Source of the DNA: Salinibacterium sp. NK8237
GTDB taxonomy: Bacteria; Actinomycetota; Actinomycetes; Actinomycetales; Microbacteriaceae
Length of the DNA: 64,000 bases
Direction of reading: 5' to 3'
NCBI RefSeq assembly: GCF_015864955.1
Contig: NZ_JADYWE010000001.1
Span: forward strand, 1-64,000
Under the pieces are notes generated by a model. The model saw only the letters and a program-made list of their open reading frames with translations. It was not told where the DNA came from and made no database searches. How positions within the stretch are numbered: the first letter of the stretch is position 1; each line of letters starts with the position of its first letter. The translations under genes were made by a program, and so were the position numbers. Shown in pieces: positions 44,622 through 53,542 of this stretch.

Positions 44622-44786
44622 GGTAGCGGCACTGGGCGGCGGATCCTCCCGGAGCCGTTCGCTATCTCCGAGAGCGGTCGATTCCCTAGCGGACGTCGAA
44701 CGTTCAGTGCGCCTCTCCGCGATCAGGCGATGCTCTCGCGGTGGTGTGCCCCACCCGATACCGACAATCTCCGGATGATGACAGCG

Positions 44787-45737
44787 CTAGGCGTCGCGCG
44801 GCTCGGGATCCGCGACGATCTCTGGCGAGAGCATCCGCCGCTTCGTGAGGGCAGCTTCTGCGGCGATAATACCCAGCACGACCGCGGCACCGATGGCGAT
44901 GAGGAGCAGCACGACTCCGAAGTCGGATTCGGGTGCCAGCACTTCGCCGGACTCGGTTTGCCAGGGCCAGAGGGCGCGGAGTGAGCCGAGCATGAGGCCG
45001 GTCATGATGACGAGGGTGACGCGGCGGCGGTTCTTGAGGAGCCACTGCAGGCCCGAGACGAAGAGGCCGAGACCGACGATGGCGCCGAGGGCGAAGGCGC
45101 CGAGGTAGCCGAAGTTGCGGTCGTTCACAGCAGCGAGGGTGGGCGCATACATGCCGAGGATCAGTAGTAGGTAGGAGCCCGAAACTCCGGGGAGCACGAG
45201 CGCGCAGACTGCAAGGGCCGCAGCGAGCGAGACGATGATGAGCGTGGGATCCGCTTCCCCGCCACGCGGCAAGCCCGTGAGCGCAACAGCGACACCGGCG
45301 GCCAGGAGGCCGATCAGAACCTCGGGGAACGTCCAACTCCCGCCCACCATGCGGGCGGGGACAATGAGCGACGCGGCGATAAGTCCGGCCGAGACCGCGC
45401 GGGTACCGGTGGGATACTGCTCGATCAGGGGAGCGAGCAGTGCAGCGCCGATCACGATGGCGGCGAGCATCCCGATACCAATGGGTAACACGACGTTCCA
45501 ACGCACCGAACGGAAGTGGGCGCCAGCGCGAGAGAAGCCGCGACCACGGATGCCGTCGGCGACGGTGAGCGCCACACCACGGGCGAGGTGCCCGGCGCCA
45601 TCGATGAGCGTGTCGTAGACGCCGACGAGGAGGCCGATGGTTCCGCCGCTGACGCCGGGAACGATCTCAGCGAAGCCGATCAGCATGCCGCGAAAGGCAT
45701 CGCCGACAGTGCGGATGACGGGGTGAACTCGGGTCAT
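44787..45737 (-). CDS. popT: DUF368 membrane protein, PopT-type polyprenyl-phosphate transporter
   Basis: 316 residues with about eight to nine hydrophobic segments. RGMLIGFAEIVPGVSGGTIGLLVGVYDTLI is the DUF368 N-terminal signature and VLPGVSGSYLLLILGMYAPTLAAV the internal repeat of it. DUF368 proteins were shown to carry undecaprenyl phosphate back across the membrane for cell-wall synthesis. The start ATG at 45737 has no strong ribosome site. A 5'-truncated copy of this gene lies 2.5 kb away at 42285. Confidence 0.88.
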   Translation of the reverse strand: MTRVHPVIRTVGDAFRGMLIGFAEIVPGVSGGTIGLLVGVYDTLIDGAGHLARGVALTVADGIRGRGFSRAGAHFRSVRWNVVLPIGIGMLAAIVIGAALLAPLIEQYPTGTRAVSAGLIAASLIVPARMVGGSWTFPEVLIGLLAAGVAVALTGLPRGGEADPTLIIVSLAAALAVCALVLPGVSGSYLLLILGMYAPTLAAVNDRNFGYLGAFALGAIVGLGLFVSGLQWLLKNRRRVTLVIMTGLMLGSLRALWPWQTESGEVLAPESDFGVVLLLIAIGAAVVLGIIAAEAALTKRRMLSPEIVADPEPRDA

Positions 45738-45939
45738 CGCTTACTCGTTCTCTTCTCGTTGGCTAGTGGTGCGTGCCGTAGTTGTTGGGGGAGCCCGCCC
45801 TGAGCTGAAACGCAGGGTGCGGCATCCGGAGCGGTGGATTTTTTCACCATCGTGCAGAGTAGTCGATTTAGTTGAGGTGGCGGTGGCTATTGGCCCCGTC
45901 GCGGGCACATTCCCACTCTCGTGCCCGTACCCTAGAGGG

Positions 45940-47385
45940 GTGACTACGGGCAACAATCGACTACGCGCATTCCAGCAACGGATCAGTCGATCCCTCATCA
46001 CTATGGCCGGGGGAGCCCTGCGCTCCAACAATGCGCCCACTCAACTCTTGTCGTTGCCCGGGAGCGAACATCAGCTGTCTCAGCGTCACGCGCGCTCGGT
46101 CATCGACCTCTGTTTGCGCGCGGGCGAAGCGATGCTCGCGACTGGAGCATCCGCCGCTGACGTCGTGGCGACCGTGCTGCGCATCAGCACCGCCTATGGC
46201 GTTACCGGGATGCACGTCGACATCACTTTTACGTCGCTCACCGTTTCGATACACCGCGGGATGAACGAAGACCCCATGTCGATCATGCGCATCGTGAAAG
46301 TGCGCACCATTGACTACACGCGGCTGCAGAACGTGTACTGGCTCATCGATGTCATTACCGGGCCCGACGGCCCTGGGGATGTGGATGAGACCCGCGAGGA
46401 ACTGGGCGCAATCCTCACCACGCCGCATCCCTACCGACGCTGGGTCGTCACCGCTGGCAAGGGCATACTCGCGGCAGGTGTTGTTGTGATCTTCGGTGCC
46501 AGCTTTGTGCTGGTTCTTGTGGCTGCGTTATCCGCCGCCCTCTCGGATGTGCTGACGCGTCGCCTTGAGCGTTTGTCGGTCCCCGCTTTCTTCGCGCAGA
46601 TGGCCGCTGCCGGCGTCATCAGCGTTATTGCGGTGTTCATGTTCTGGCTGAGGTCAATCGGGATCGATATTCCCGGATCGAACAGCCCGACCGTGATTGT
46701 GATCTCCGGAATCATCATGCTGCTTTCCGGTGTCGGCCTCACGTCGGCGGCGAGTGACGCGATCGGCGGCTACTACGTCACCGCCACAGCTCGCGGCATG
46801 GAGGTCATCATGATGACGCTCGGCCTGGCAGTCGGTATCTCGATCGTGCTCAGCATCTCGTTGCGCCTCGGAATTCCCGTGGCGATCGGTGACACGCTGG
46901 GGGACAGCCGCAGTGTTATCTCGGGAATGGTCGGCTCGGCCATCATCGCCGTCGGCTTCGCCCTTGCCTCTTATGTTCGGATGCGGTTGCTCCCCATCAT
47001 GGCGATGGGTGCCGCCCTCGTGTACGCCGTCTACTGGTTCGTGCTGCCCTTGGCGTCGTCGCCCGGCCTCGCTCCTGCCATTGCCGGAACAGCGGCCGGC
47101 GTCGTGAGCTACCTTCTCTACCGCTGGCTCAAAGTGCCAGAAGGCGCCACCAACATGGTGGGCATCATCGCGCTGTTGCCTGGTCTCGCGCTGTATCGCG
47201 GAATCTACGCACTCATGGATTCTGAGTTCGGCGTCACCGAAGCGCTGCCATCCATGGTGATGGCACTCGCGACCGGCCTCGGCTTGGCGGCTGGAACAAC
47301 CATCGGCGGATTCGTTGCTCGCCGTACCTTCGGCTTCGACCGCGCGGCAATGGCGGCGTTGAAGCGGTCGCGGACGCCGCGGTAG
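45940..47385 (+). CDS. Threonine/serine exporter family protein (ThrE-like)
   Basis: 481 residues. An N-terminal soluble domain (HARSVIDLCLRAGEAMLATGASAADVVATVLRISTAYGVTGMHVDITFTSLTVSI) is followed by about ten hydrophobic helices, the fused ThrE (DUF1212-DUF3815) architecture known from Corynebacterium glutamicum. It should export threonine and serine. GTG at 45940 is 8 bases after TACCCT (45929-45934), consistent with a leaderless transcript. 45738-45939 between it and the divergent DUF368 gene contains nothing else recognisable. Confidence 0.88.
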   Translation: MTTGNNRLRAFQQRISRSLITMAGGALRSNNAPTQLLSLPGSEHQLSQRHARSVIDLCLRAGEAMLATGASAADVVATVLRISTAYGVTGMHVDITFTSLTVSIHRGMNEDPMSIMRIVKVRTIDYTRLQNVYWLIDVITGPDGPGDVDETREELGAILTTPHPYRRWVVTAGKGILAAGVVVIFGASFVLVLVAALSAALSDVLTRRLERLSVPAFFAQMAAAGVISVIAVFMFWLRSIGIDIPGSNSPTVIVISGIIMLLSGVGLTSAASDAIGGYYVTATARGMEVIMMTLGLAVGISIVLSISLRLGIPVAIGDTLGDSRSVISGMVGSAIIAVGFALASYVRMRLLPIMAMGAALVYAVYWFVLPLASSPGLAPAIAGTAAGVVSYLLYRWLKVPEGATNMVGIIALLPGLALYRGIYALMDSEFGVTEALPSMVMALATGLGLAAGTTIGGFVARRTFGFDRAAMAALKRSRTPR

Positions 47386-47406
47386 TGCTTGGCATTCTGG
47401 GCGAGC

Positions 47407-47453
47407 GCCTCGCGTCGCGAGCTTTGGCCTCGCGATCACTCTTGACGCGAGGC
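47407..47453 (+). terminator. Hairpin after the ThrE-like gene
   Basis: GCCTCGCGTC (47407-47416) pairs perfectly with GACGCGAGGC (47444-47453), enclosing other short CGCGA repeats. No U tract. It lies 21 bases past the stop and may terminate or insulate transcription before the next gene. Confidence 0.55.
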
Positions 47454-47606
47454 GATAACGATTGGTGTGCGCCCAATCGACGTTTTCGGGACCGCCTCGG
47501 GTGTGCCTCGTCAACGTTTTCGCCGCGCCTCGCTATTCGCGACTGGCCGACACCGGTACAGTTTGAGCGTTGCTAGAGTTCGGATTCGGAGCGAGGAATG
47601 GGTGCT

Positions 47607-48707
47607 ATGCGAGATCAAGATGACCTTCAGTCTGCTATCGAGGGTGAAGTGCCCGTAGAGCGAGCGAATATTGCGCTTTTTGGCGCAACTGGCGCCGGCA
47701 AATCAACACTGTTGAATGCAATTTTCGGGGCAGAAATTGCACAAACAGGAATCGGAGCGCCAGTCACTAACGAAACCGAGATGTTCGTCAACGATGCTGG
47801 CACTCTCGCAATTTTCGACGGCGCGGGTGTTGAGCTGGGAGGCAGAAACCCGGTCCGCGACATAACCCAGCGACTGTTCCGGAACAGGCAAGGTGAGTCG
47901 GATGCTGTAATCCATGTCGCCTGGTATTGCGTGAACAGTCAGACTGGTCGACTCGAAAAAGGCCAACGCGATGTCATCACCAAAGTGGCTGCGCTCGGCA
48001 TCCCGGTAGTTCTAGTCCTGACCAAAGCTAACGTGCGCAACGGAGTTGTAGAACCTAAGACTGCTTCCCTCGCGGATGAGATTAGCAAGATGACGCTTCC
48101 GATCGTCGGCGGCCGCCCGGTAATTACTTCATCCGTGGACGACGAATTCAACGGAGTCGGGCGGTTCGGACTCGAGACCCTCCTGGACGAGACCTATCGT
48201 GTAGTTCCTGAGGCGCAGAAGATTTCTGTCGCCGGGGCACAGAAAATCGACCTGACGATTAAAGCTCGCTATGCAAGATCTTGGATCGCGGGTGCTGTTG
48301 CATTCGCGGGTGGCGTCGGAGCAACCCCCATCCCGCTCGCAGATGCTGCACTGCTCATCCCGGCTCAAGCCGCGCTCATGGCGCGAATCGCTGCGATCTA
48401 CGACATCCCACAAGCGAAAGCAGCGAAATTGGTGGGTTCTACGACAGTTCTCGCTGCGGGCGCCGGAAAAATTGCGGCCGCAAGTCTGCTCAAACTTATT
48501 CCCGGAGTCGGCTCAGTAATCTCGGCGGGTGTCGCCGCCACTCTTACCGGTGTACTTGGCGAGAGCTGGCGGGTCACGACAGAGCGGGTCTTCACGGGAA
48601 AGTTCGATTTGGACGACGCGGACCAGCTGACGAAGATTGCTGAAATGTTTGCAAGCAACATGAAAAGCGGTGCCAAAGCGGAGGCAGCGCCAGCTGCCAC
48701 TGACTGA
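47607..48707 (+). CDS. GTPase with C-terminal DUF697-like membrane domain
   Basis: 366 residues. A P-loop GATGAGKSTLLNAIFG begins at about residue 28, with TNE (switch), DGAGVEL in the G3 position and VLTKAN in G4 place, so it is a Era/dynamin-like GTPase with a changed G3. Residues about 230-310 (IAGAVAFAGGVGATPIPLADAALLIPAQAALMARIAAIYDI, then KLIPGVGSVISAGVAATLTG) are the DUF697 double helix pair that inserts in or touches membranes. Role unknown; related proteins occur in stress and defence settings. ATG 47607 is preferred to 47598, which abuts the AGGA. It is AT-richer than its neighbours. Confidence 0.75.
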   Translation: MRDQDDLQSAIEGEVPVERANIALFGATGAGKSTLLNAIFGAEIAQTGIGAPVTNETEMFVNDAGTLAIFDGAGVELGGRNPVRDITQRLFRNRQGESDAVIHVAWYCVNSQTGRLEKGQRDVITKVAALGIPVVLVLTKANVRNGVVEPKTASLADEISKMTLPIVGGRPVITSSVDDEFNGVGRFGLETLLDETYRVVPEAQKISVAGAQKIDLTIKARYARSWIAGAVAFAGGVGATPIPLADAALLIPAQAALMARIAAIYDIPQAKAAKLVGSTTVLAAGAGKIAAASLLKLIPGVGSVISAGVAATLTGVLGESWRVTTERVFTGKFDLDDADQLTKIAEMFASNMKSGAKAEAAPAATD

Positions 48708-48711
48708 GCGA

Positions 48712-49572
48712 CTACGCGAGCGCGTCCTCAACGCAGGGATGAAGGTGCTTCGACTCAAGCGCAACTACCGCCTGCGCGGCAGCCGAAGCGAGTGCCTCAT
48801 CCGTAGATGCGCCCGAGAGGGTTGCGTGCAGAAAGCCTGCGAAGAATGCGTCGCCGGCACCGTTCGTGTCGCGGATCTCGGCAGGCGCCGAATCCACTCG
48901 ATGGAGTCCGTCGGCGTCTACTGCCATAGCTCCCTCGGAACCGAGCGTGCACACCACCACGGTGGCGCCCGCGTTCACCCGAACGCGCATGAAGGGCAGA
49001 GGGTCCGGCATCCCCTCGGCGTTCATAAAGAGGTGCGACGCCGCCTGGACGAACGGTTCGTGAAAGTCAGAGTGGCCATCGTAATCGTGGAGATCAGTCC
49101 AGATGGGGATGCCCGACACCACCGACTCGGGAAGAAGCGACCGAGACGTTTCCGATAGGTCCATGACAAGCGCCTCCGCGCCTTCGGCCAGCGTGCGAAA
49201 CTGCGCAACATCTGGCTCCGCGAACGTGGGAGTCGACAGGTAGACCGACACTCGCTCGCCAGCGTGGGTCATCAAATTCAGATGCCGTTCGCTAGCGCCG
49301 GGAACGGTAACGCAAGCCAGCTCGATCCCGGCAGACTCGAGAACGGAGCGCAGCCGGATAGATGCGGCGTCGTCACCCACCGCTATGTGACAGGTGACTT
49401 TGTGGCCCAGCGCGGCCAAGTGCAGCGCCTTGCCGGCGGAAGCGCCGCCGATGGCTTTGTGTTCCTCCAGCGCGAACTGCATGTGCGGGCGAGGTTCGGG
49501 CAGGTTGTCGAGTTAGAGAATGCTATTCCACGACACGGGGCCAGAGATGAGGATGCGCTTCAGCAGGGTCAC
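48712..49572 (-). pseudogene. PfkB-family sugar kinase interrupted by an in-frame stop
   Basis: From ATG 49482 there is a good PfkB kinase body (AIGGASAGKALHLAALGHKV, DTNGAGDAFFAGFLHATL with the catalytic Asp and anion hole). Family proteins begin with more sequence, and it is present in frame: from GTG 49572 the frame reads TLLKRILISGPVSWNSIL, then TAA at 49515-49513, then LDNLPEPRPHMQFAL into the body. One codon, most likely Tyr (TAC) in related kinases, has become TAA. Translation from 49482 would lose the first strand of the fold. Confidence 0.75.
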
Positions 49573-49593
49573 ACAGTACTGGCGCGAGCAACG

Positions 49594-49809
49594 TTAGGTC
49601 GTGTGGCAGGTGATCGCGCACCAGAAGCAGCCGTTGACCCTTGCGTAGTGGCCCTTCGCGGCATCCACAGCATCACTGCACGAGGCGAACTCGCCGAGGT
49701 CGGTGCGATTCTCGACGCTGGGCAGGCAGCCCCGCGTCGAAGCCAAGTCATGAACTTCGTGGTCTCCGGTGCCGGGCTGAGCGTTCTTGTTTACGGTGAA
49801 GTTAGGCAT
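49594..49809 (-). CDS. Small conserved cysteine-containing protein
   Basis: 71 residues. It starts PNFTVNKNAQPGTGDHEVHDL, continues CLPSVENRTDLGEFASCSDAV and ends NGCFWCAITCHTT, a pattern I have seen in small conserved bacterial proteins of unknown function, with four to five cysteines that may bind metal. AGAGGAT lies 5-6 bases before ATG 49809. It stands alone between the pfkB pseudogene and the membrane protein gene; 49810-49978 holds nothing recognisable. Confidence 0.8.
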   Translation of the reverse strand: MPNFTVNKNAQPGTGDHEVHDLASTRGCLPSVENRTDLGEFASCSDAVDAAKGHYARVNGCFWCAITCHTT

Positions 49810-49978
49810 GAGATCCTCTTTTCCGTTGCACGTCATTGTGTGGGAAACAGGATAGCGACCGAGCCTGATAGTGCTCCGCCGCTTCGCTTACTTATGGAAT
49901 CATCACCGGGGCTCGGTGCACCGAGACGCAGACCAGCACGAGGTTCTCGGGCGCTCTTTGACTCCCGTTGTTGTCGAC

Positions 49979-51337
49979 CTACTGTGCCGCGCGTGACAGG
50001 GGCAAATTCTTGAGCAAGATCCGCAAACTGATGCTCGCGGCGGCACTGAGTATGAGTAGGCCGACACTCACCGCATGAAAGGTGCCTAATGCGATGGCTG
50101 TCCAGTAAGTCACGCCAATCAGCACGCCGAAATAGATAATATTCAGGATGAGGCTGAGCTTGGCAAGGCCAATCTCTTCGAGCACCGTGAGCACGAACAC
50201 GTTGTTCGCGGTTAGTAGCGCGGCAATAACAAACACCACCGCGCCAGCGCGAATCTCACTTGTCGTAGGCACGCCTGCTAAGAGCACGTTGATCGCTGGT
50301 TCGTGAATAGTCAGGAAAACGACGAGCACTACGGCTTCAACCGCGAAGATTATCGTGCTCGTTCTCGCGACAATGGTGCCGATACTTGCTCGGTTAAGGC
50401 GGTCATCTGCCGCACGCCGAAGTACTTCTGAGCTCACTCCCGCCGCGAAGCCAATGGCGGCAACGATGCAGAGCGTCTGCACCATCAGCATCGCGCTAAA
50501 CGCTAACTGTGCACTCAGACCGGCACCGTTCTCGACCGCGACGATCTGAATACTCACCACGCTCGACAGCAAGATGTACGAAGCCAATACAGGAAGGCCG
50601 ACATTGCGAACCAGTTTCGGCATCTCTACACGCGTCGCGTTAGCAACTGGTGCGCTTGTTTTGCGCGATTGTCGGAGTACGCAGGAAACACCGATCAAAA
50701 ACGACGTGACTCCGCCAAGTGCAAAGAAGATGGGCAAACTGAGAGGGTCAAGGTCGAATACTTTCACGCCGACTCCGTAACTGATCGACGTAATTGAGGC
50801 CCGCGCGAATACCAAGCCACTGGACTGCATGAAGCGGCCGCTACCCCGAAGATGTCCCTCGATGAAGTCGGATGCTGCAACAGGCAGATACCCGAGCGCG
50901 AGGTAACTCAAAAATAGGACGCCGGGCCCCGGATCTGCCAGACCGACGAGCAGTCCGCCACCAAAGATGGACAGAAGACTCCAGCACGCAACGAATATTA
51001 CGCCGAAGACAATGGAGATACCGATCGTCCAGAAGGCCCAGTCGCGACGCGAGTTGCCGCCGGGGTACCGGGATCCGTGAGCCCCCGAAATTTGAGACGG
51101 GACAGAAAATAGCAGCGATAGACCGCCGAAAAGTAGCGTTAGAGGAACCAAGTGCGAACGTAGGAGAGCTGCATCGGCGCCAGCGGACGCGAAAAAGATC
51201 GCAGTCACCAGAATCGCGATATACGACAGGGTGCCCGCTATCGAAGTGAGCGTGCCAGCGCTTAGGGATGCGCGCACGACATGGATCAATTCCGGGGAAA
51301 GCCTTAGAGGAGCCAAGAGCCTCGCTGGCGTTGCCAT
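49979..51337 (-). CDS. MOP-superfamily membrane protein (polysaccharide flippase-like)
   Basis: 452 residues with about 12 hydrophobic helices (SIAGTLSYIAILVTAIFFASAG near the start, FVIAALLTANNVFVLTVLEEIGL near the end), the layout of MATE/RfbX-type flippases of the MOP superfamily. A substrate cannot be inferred and no glycosyltransferases are adjacent. AAGGAG lies 8 bases before ATG 51337. It is an isolated gene. Confidence 0.7.
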   Translation of the reverse strand: MATPARLLAPLRLSPELIHVVRASLSAGTLTSIAGTLSYIAILVTAIFFASAGADAALLRSHLVPLTLLFGGLSLLFSVPSQISGAHGSRYPGGNSRRDWAFWTIGISIVFGVIFVACWSLLSIFGGGLLVGLADPGPGVLFLSYLALGYLPVAASDFIEGHLRGSGRFMQSSGLVFARASITSISYGVGVKVFDLDPLSLPIFFALGGVTSFLIGVSCVLRQSRKTSAPVANATRVEMPKLVRNVGLPVLASYILLSSVVSIQIVAVENGAGLSAQLAFSAMLMVQTLCIVAAIGFAAGVSSEVLRRAADDRLNRASIGTIVARTSTIIFAVEAVVLVVFLTIHEPAINVLLAGVPTTSEIRAGAVVFVIAALLTANNVFVLTVLEEIGLAKLSLILNIIYFGVLIGVTYWTAIALGTFHAVSVGLLILSAAASISLRILLKNLPLSRAAQ

Positions 51338-51442
51338 TGACGTTTACTCCTTGTGAATTTGTCTGGGCCGCTGCCATTTTATCGGGGCGCCGTCGAGCCT
51401 AGGTGGGCTCATTTGCCATGATCAACATACGATAGATGCTCA

Positions 51443-51688
51443 TTACTCACAGTCATCATTAATGGGGACTCGTGTCGGTGATGCGTCACGATCGACGAAG
51501 GGCGCACTGAATGCCGCCGCCAGCTGGCCCGGGGTTCGCCTAAAACCCACTGACCAGCTGTCGACCGTGATGTGCATCGCGTGGAGCTGCTGGTGACCGT
51601 CTTCGGCGGTGGCGAAGAGTCGCTCTTTATTGCCGAAGGCGCGAGGGCGGCCGGTTGCGACGGCGGTGCTGGTGCTGGTGGAGCTCAT
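51443..51688 (-). pseudogene. TetR-family regulator relic
   Basis: The 81-codon frame begins with GAGGAAG before ATG 51688 and reads TGRPRAFGNKERLFATAED. GRPRAF is the usual start of TetR regulators and FGNKERLF the usual end of their helix-turn-helix (...YAAFGSKEALF), so the roughly 35 residues of HTH between seem to be deleted at the shared AF. The remaining 50 residues do not look like a TetR ligand domain. It is divergent from the SDR gene. 51338-51442 and 51689-51750 hold nothing else recognisable. Confidence 0.5.
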
Positions 51689-51750
51689 GTCTTCCTCGGC
51701 CGCATTGAGCCAGTGCGGAACCTATCGGCAACAAAGCTCAGGACCTTATG

Positions 51751-51764
51751 GTACCGTTCGGTAC
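51751..51764. promoter_or_regulatory. TetR-type operator candidate upstream of SDR
   Basis: GTACCGTTCGGTAC is an inverted repeat with arms GTACCG/CGGTAC, the usual form of TetR operators in actinobacteria. It lies between the TetR relic and the SDR gene, 65 bases before the SDR start, and probably bound the lost regulator. Confidence 0.55.
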
Positions 51765-51828
51765 AGAACGAGAGTTTGTTTCCGGGTCGCCCCCGCGACC
51801 CGTCCCCACAATAGGAAGGATCCCCACA

Positions 51829-52629
51829 ATGGATCTCAACAACCGTCGCGGAATCATCACCGGAGCTGGCCAAGGAATTGGTCAGGCTATCGCCCTCGAA
51901 TTCGCTGCCAAGGGTGCACACCTGCTGCTCGTTGGCCGCAAGGAAGCTACCTTGCAGGAGACTGCCGACCTCGTAAAGAACGCGGGTGGAACGTCCGAAA
52001 TTCTGGTTCAAGACCTCGGGCAAGCGGATGGCGCGCAGAACGTTGCTGACGCCGTGAAGTCGTGGGACACCATCGACCTTCTCGTCAATAACGCCGGCAA
52101 CGTGCGTGCTGGACGACTCGAAGAGTCCACCGCCGCAGAGGCCACGGCGATGATCGACCTCAACCTCACCGCACCCGTGCTGCTTACGCAGGCACTGTTG
52201 CCGCAGCTTCGCACCAGCGGTTCCGCCAACGGAAGCCTCATCCTGAACATCTCGAGCGAGATCGCCCTTGTCGCGATGCCGTTCTACGCCGTCTATGCGG
52301 CCACCAAGTCTGGTCTGGCCGCGTTCGGTGAAGCGATGCGTCGTGAGCTGCACGGCACTGGCGTGCACGTTGCCACGGTTTACCCCGGTGCCACGGACAC
52401 CGACATGATGAGCAGCCAGAACGCTGACTGGGAGCGCCGCCCCGTTTCTGACGTCGTCGCTCAGGTCATGACCGGACTTGCCTCAGACGAGCACGAGATC
52501 AACGCATCGGCACCCGACGGCCGCGGAATGCAGGAGCTCAACGCATCCAACCCCCTCGCTGTCGACGCAGCTATGGCGCCAGGGCTTGCTGAAATGGAAG
52601 CCGCTGTGAAGGACCACAACAGCATTTAG
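51829..52629 (+). CDS. Short-chain dehydrogenase/reductase
   Basis: 266 residues, classical SDR. GIITGAGQGIGQAIALEFAAKGAHLL binds the coenzyme, NNAG is present, and SSEIALVAMPFYAVYAATKSG gives Ser-Tyr-Lys catalysis. The last 60 residues are an unusual acidic/variable tail. AGGAAGGA lies 8 bases before ATG 51829. It appears to be the target of the decayed divergent TetR gene, so it may now be constitutive. Substrate unknown. Confidence 0.88.
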   Translation: MDLNNRRGIITGAGQGIGQAIALEFAAKGAHLLLVGRKEATLQETADLVKNAGGTSEILVQDLGQADGAQNVADAVKSWDTIDLLVNNAGNVRAGRLEESTAAEATAMIDLNLTAPVLLTQALLPQLRTSGSANGSLILNISSEIALVAMPFYAVYAATKSGLAAFGEAMRRELHGTGVHVATVYPGATDTDMMSSQNADWERRPVSDVVAQVMTGLASDEHEINASAPDGRGMQELNASNPLAVDAAMAPGLAEMEAAVKDHNSI

Positions 52630-52651
52630 TCAGAAGCATCTAGCCAGAACC

Positions 52652-52689
52652 GTTTCGAGGGGTGCCGCATTTCTGGTGCCCCTTGAAAC
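52652..52689. terminator. Bidirectional hairpin between converging genes
   Basis: GTTTCGAGGGGTGCC (52652-52666) and GGTGCCCCTTGAAAC (52675-52689) pair with an 8-base loop and a few wobbles. It lies between the SDR stop and the converging cyclase stop and can serve both. Confidence 0.65.
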
Positions 52690-52715
52690 TCTGTCGGCTC
52701 TAGCCGAGTACTGGT

Positions 52716-53513
52716 CTAGACGAACGCGAACGCGCGCCCCGGAGCGCCGGTGCCGCGCGCAACTTTGAGCGGTGCGAACACGAAGTCTGCGCCACGGGTA
52801 GGCAGCGCGCCGAGGTGGCCGAGAGCTTCGATGAAGACTGCACCGTTGCCGAGGCCCGCGAGGTGAACGCCGCCGCCGTCGTGCGCAGATCCCATGCTGG
52901 GGCCGTCGGTGCCGACACAGCGCACACCCTTGGCAGTGAGGTAGTCGAGAGTTTCGGCGATGGGTGCGGGCCAGGCCGGGCCGGTCTTCAAGATCACGCC
53001 GTCATGCGCGTACGCGCGTCCGTCGAGGCCAGTGCGGTAATGCTTTTCGTCCCAGCGGGCGCGAAACAGCACGATGTCGCCGGCGGAGATCTCACCGTGC
53101 TCCCGCTCGAAATCGCGGATGTGCTCTGCCGTGATGGCCGGGCTGACGCCGGGCGCCATCTCAGCATCCAACAAGAACTCGACGTCGATGACGACGGCGG
53201 GGCCCATCAACTGCTCCAAAGGAACATGTTCTGCGGTGATGTCGCCGACCTCAGACGCTCCGTCGATGCCGGTGTGGGAACCCGGCAGGAAGTGCGCAGG
53301 CGCATCCATATGGGTTCCCGTGTGCTCGTCAATGAGGAGCCACCGCGTTTGGTAGCTGCCGCAATGAGATTGCAGGTGTGCCTCGGTGGTTCCACCGTCT
53401 TCAAAGAAGTTGAACGTCTTCTGTTGATAGGGCATGTGGCCCGGCCAAGTGCAGGGGAGTTCCTCTGCCAGAAGAAGGGTCAGATCAACAATTGTGCCGG
53501 TAGGGAGAGCCAT
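52716..53513 (-). CDS. Cyclase-family (kynurenine formamidase-like) metal hydrolase
   Basis: 265 residues. HTGTHMDAPAHF is the metal-binding motif of the cyclase/KynB family, and TDGPSMG and the GVHLAGLGNGAVFIEAL block follow. Members hydrolyse formamides, lactones or similar C-O/C-N bonds. It is the last gene after the ABC transporter, in the same direction and 29 bases away, so it likely serves the sugar pathway, perhaps opening a sugar lactone; the substrate is inferred only from context. Confidence 0.85.
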   Translation of the reverse strand: MALPTGTIVDLTLLLAEELPCTWPGHMPYQQKTFNFFEDGGTTEAHLQSHCGSYQTRWLLIDEHTGTHMDAPAHFLPGSHTGIDGASEVGDITAEHVPLEQLMGPAVVIDVEFLLDAEMAPGVSPAITAEHIRDFEREHGEISAGDIVLFRARWDEKHYRTGLDGRAYAHDGVILKTGPAWPAPIAETLDYLTAKGVRCVGTDGPSMGSAHDGGGVHLAGLGNGAVFIEALGHLGALPTRGADFVFAPLKVARGTGAPGRAFAFV

Positions 53514-53542
53514 GGGGCATCCGTTCTCTTCGGGGCCAGCGC

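Noticed and set aside
45766..45939. Longer N-terminus for the ThrE-like exporter
   Set aside because: The extension is open but has no family similarity, and a -10-like hexamer lies just before GTG 45940.
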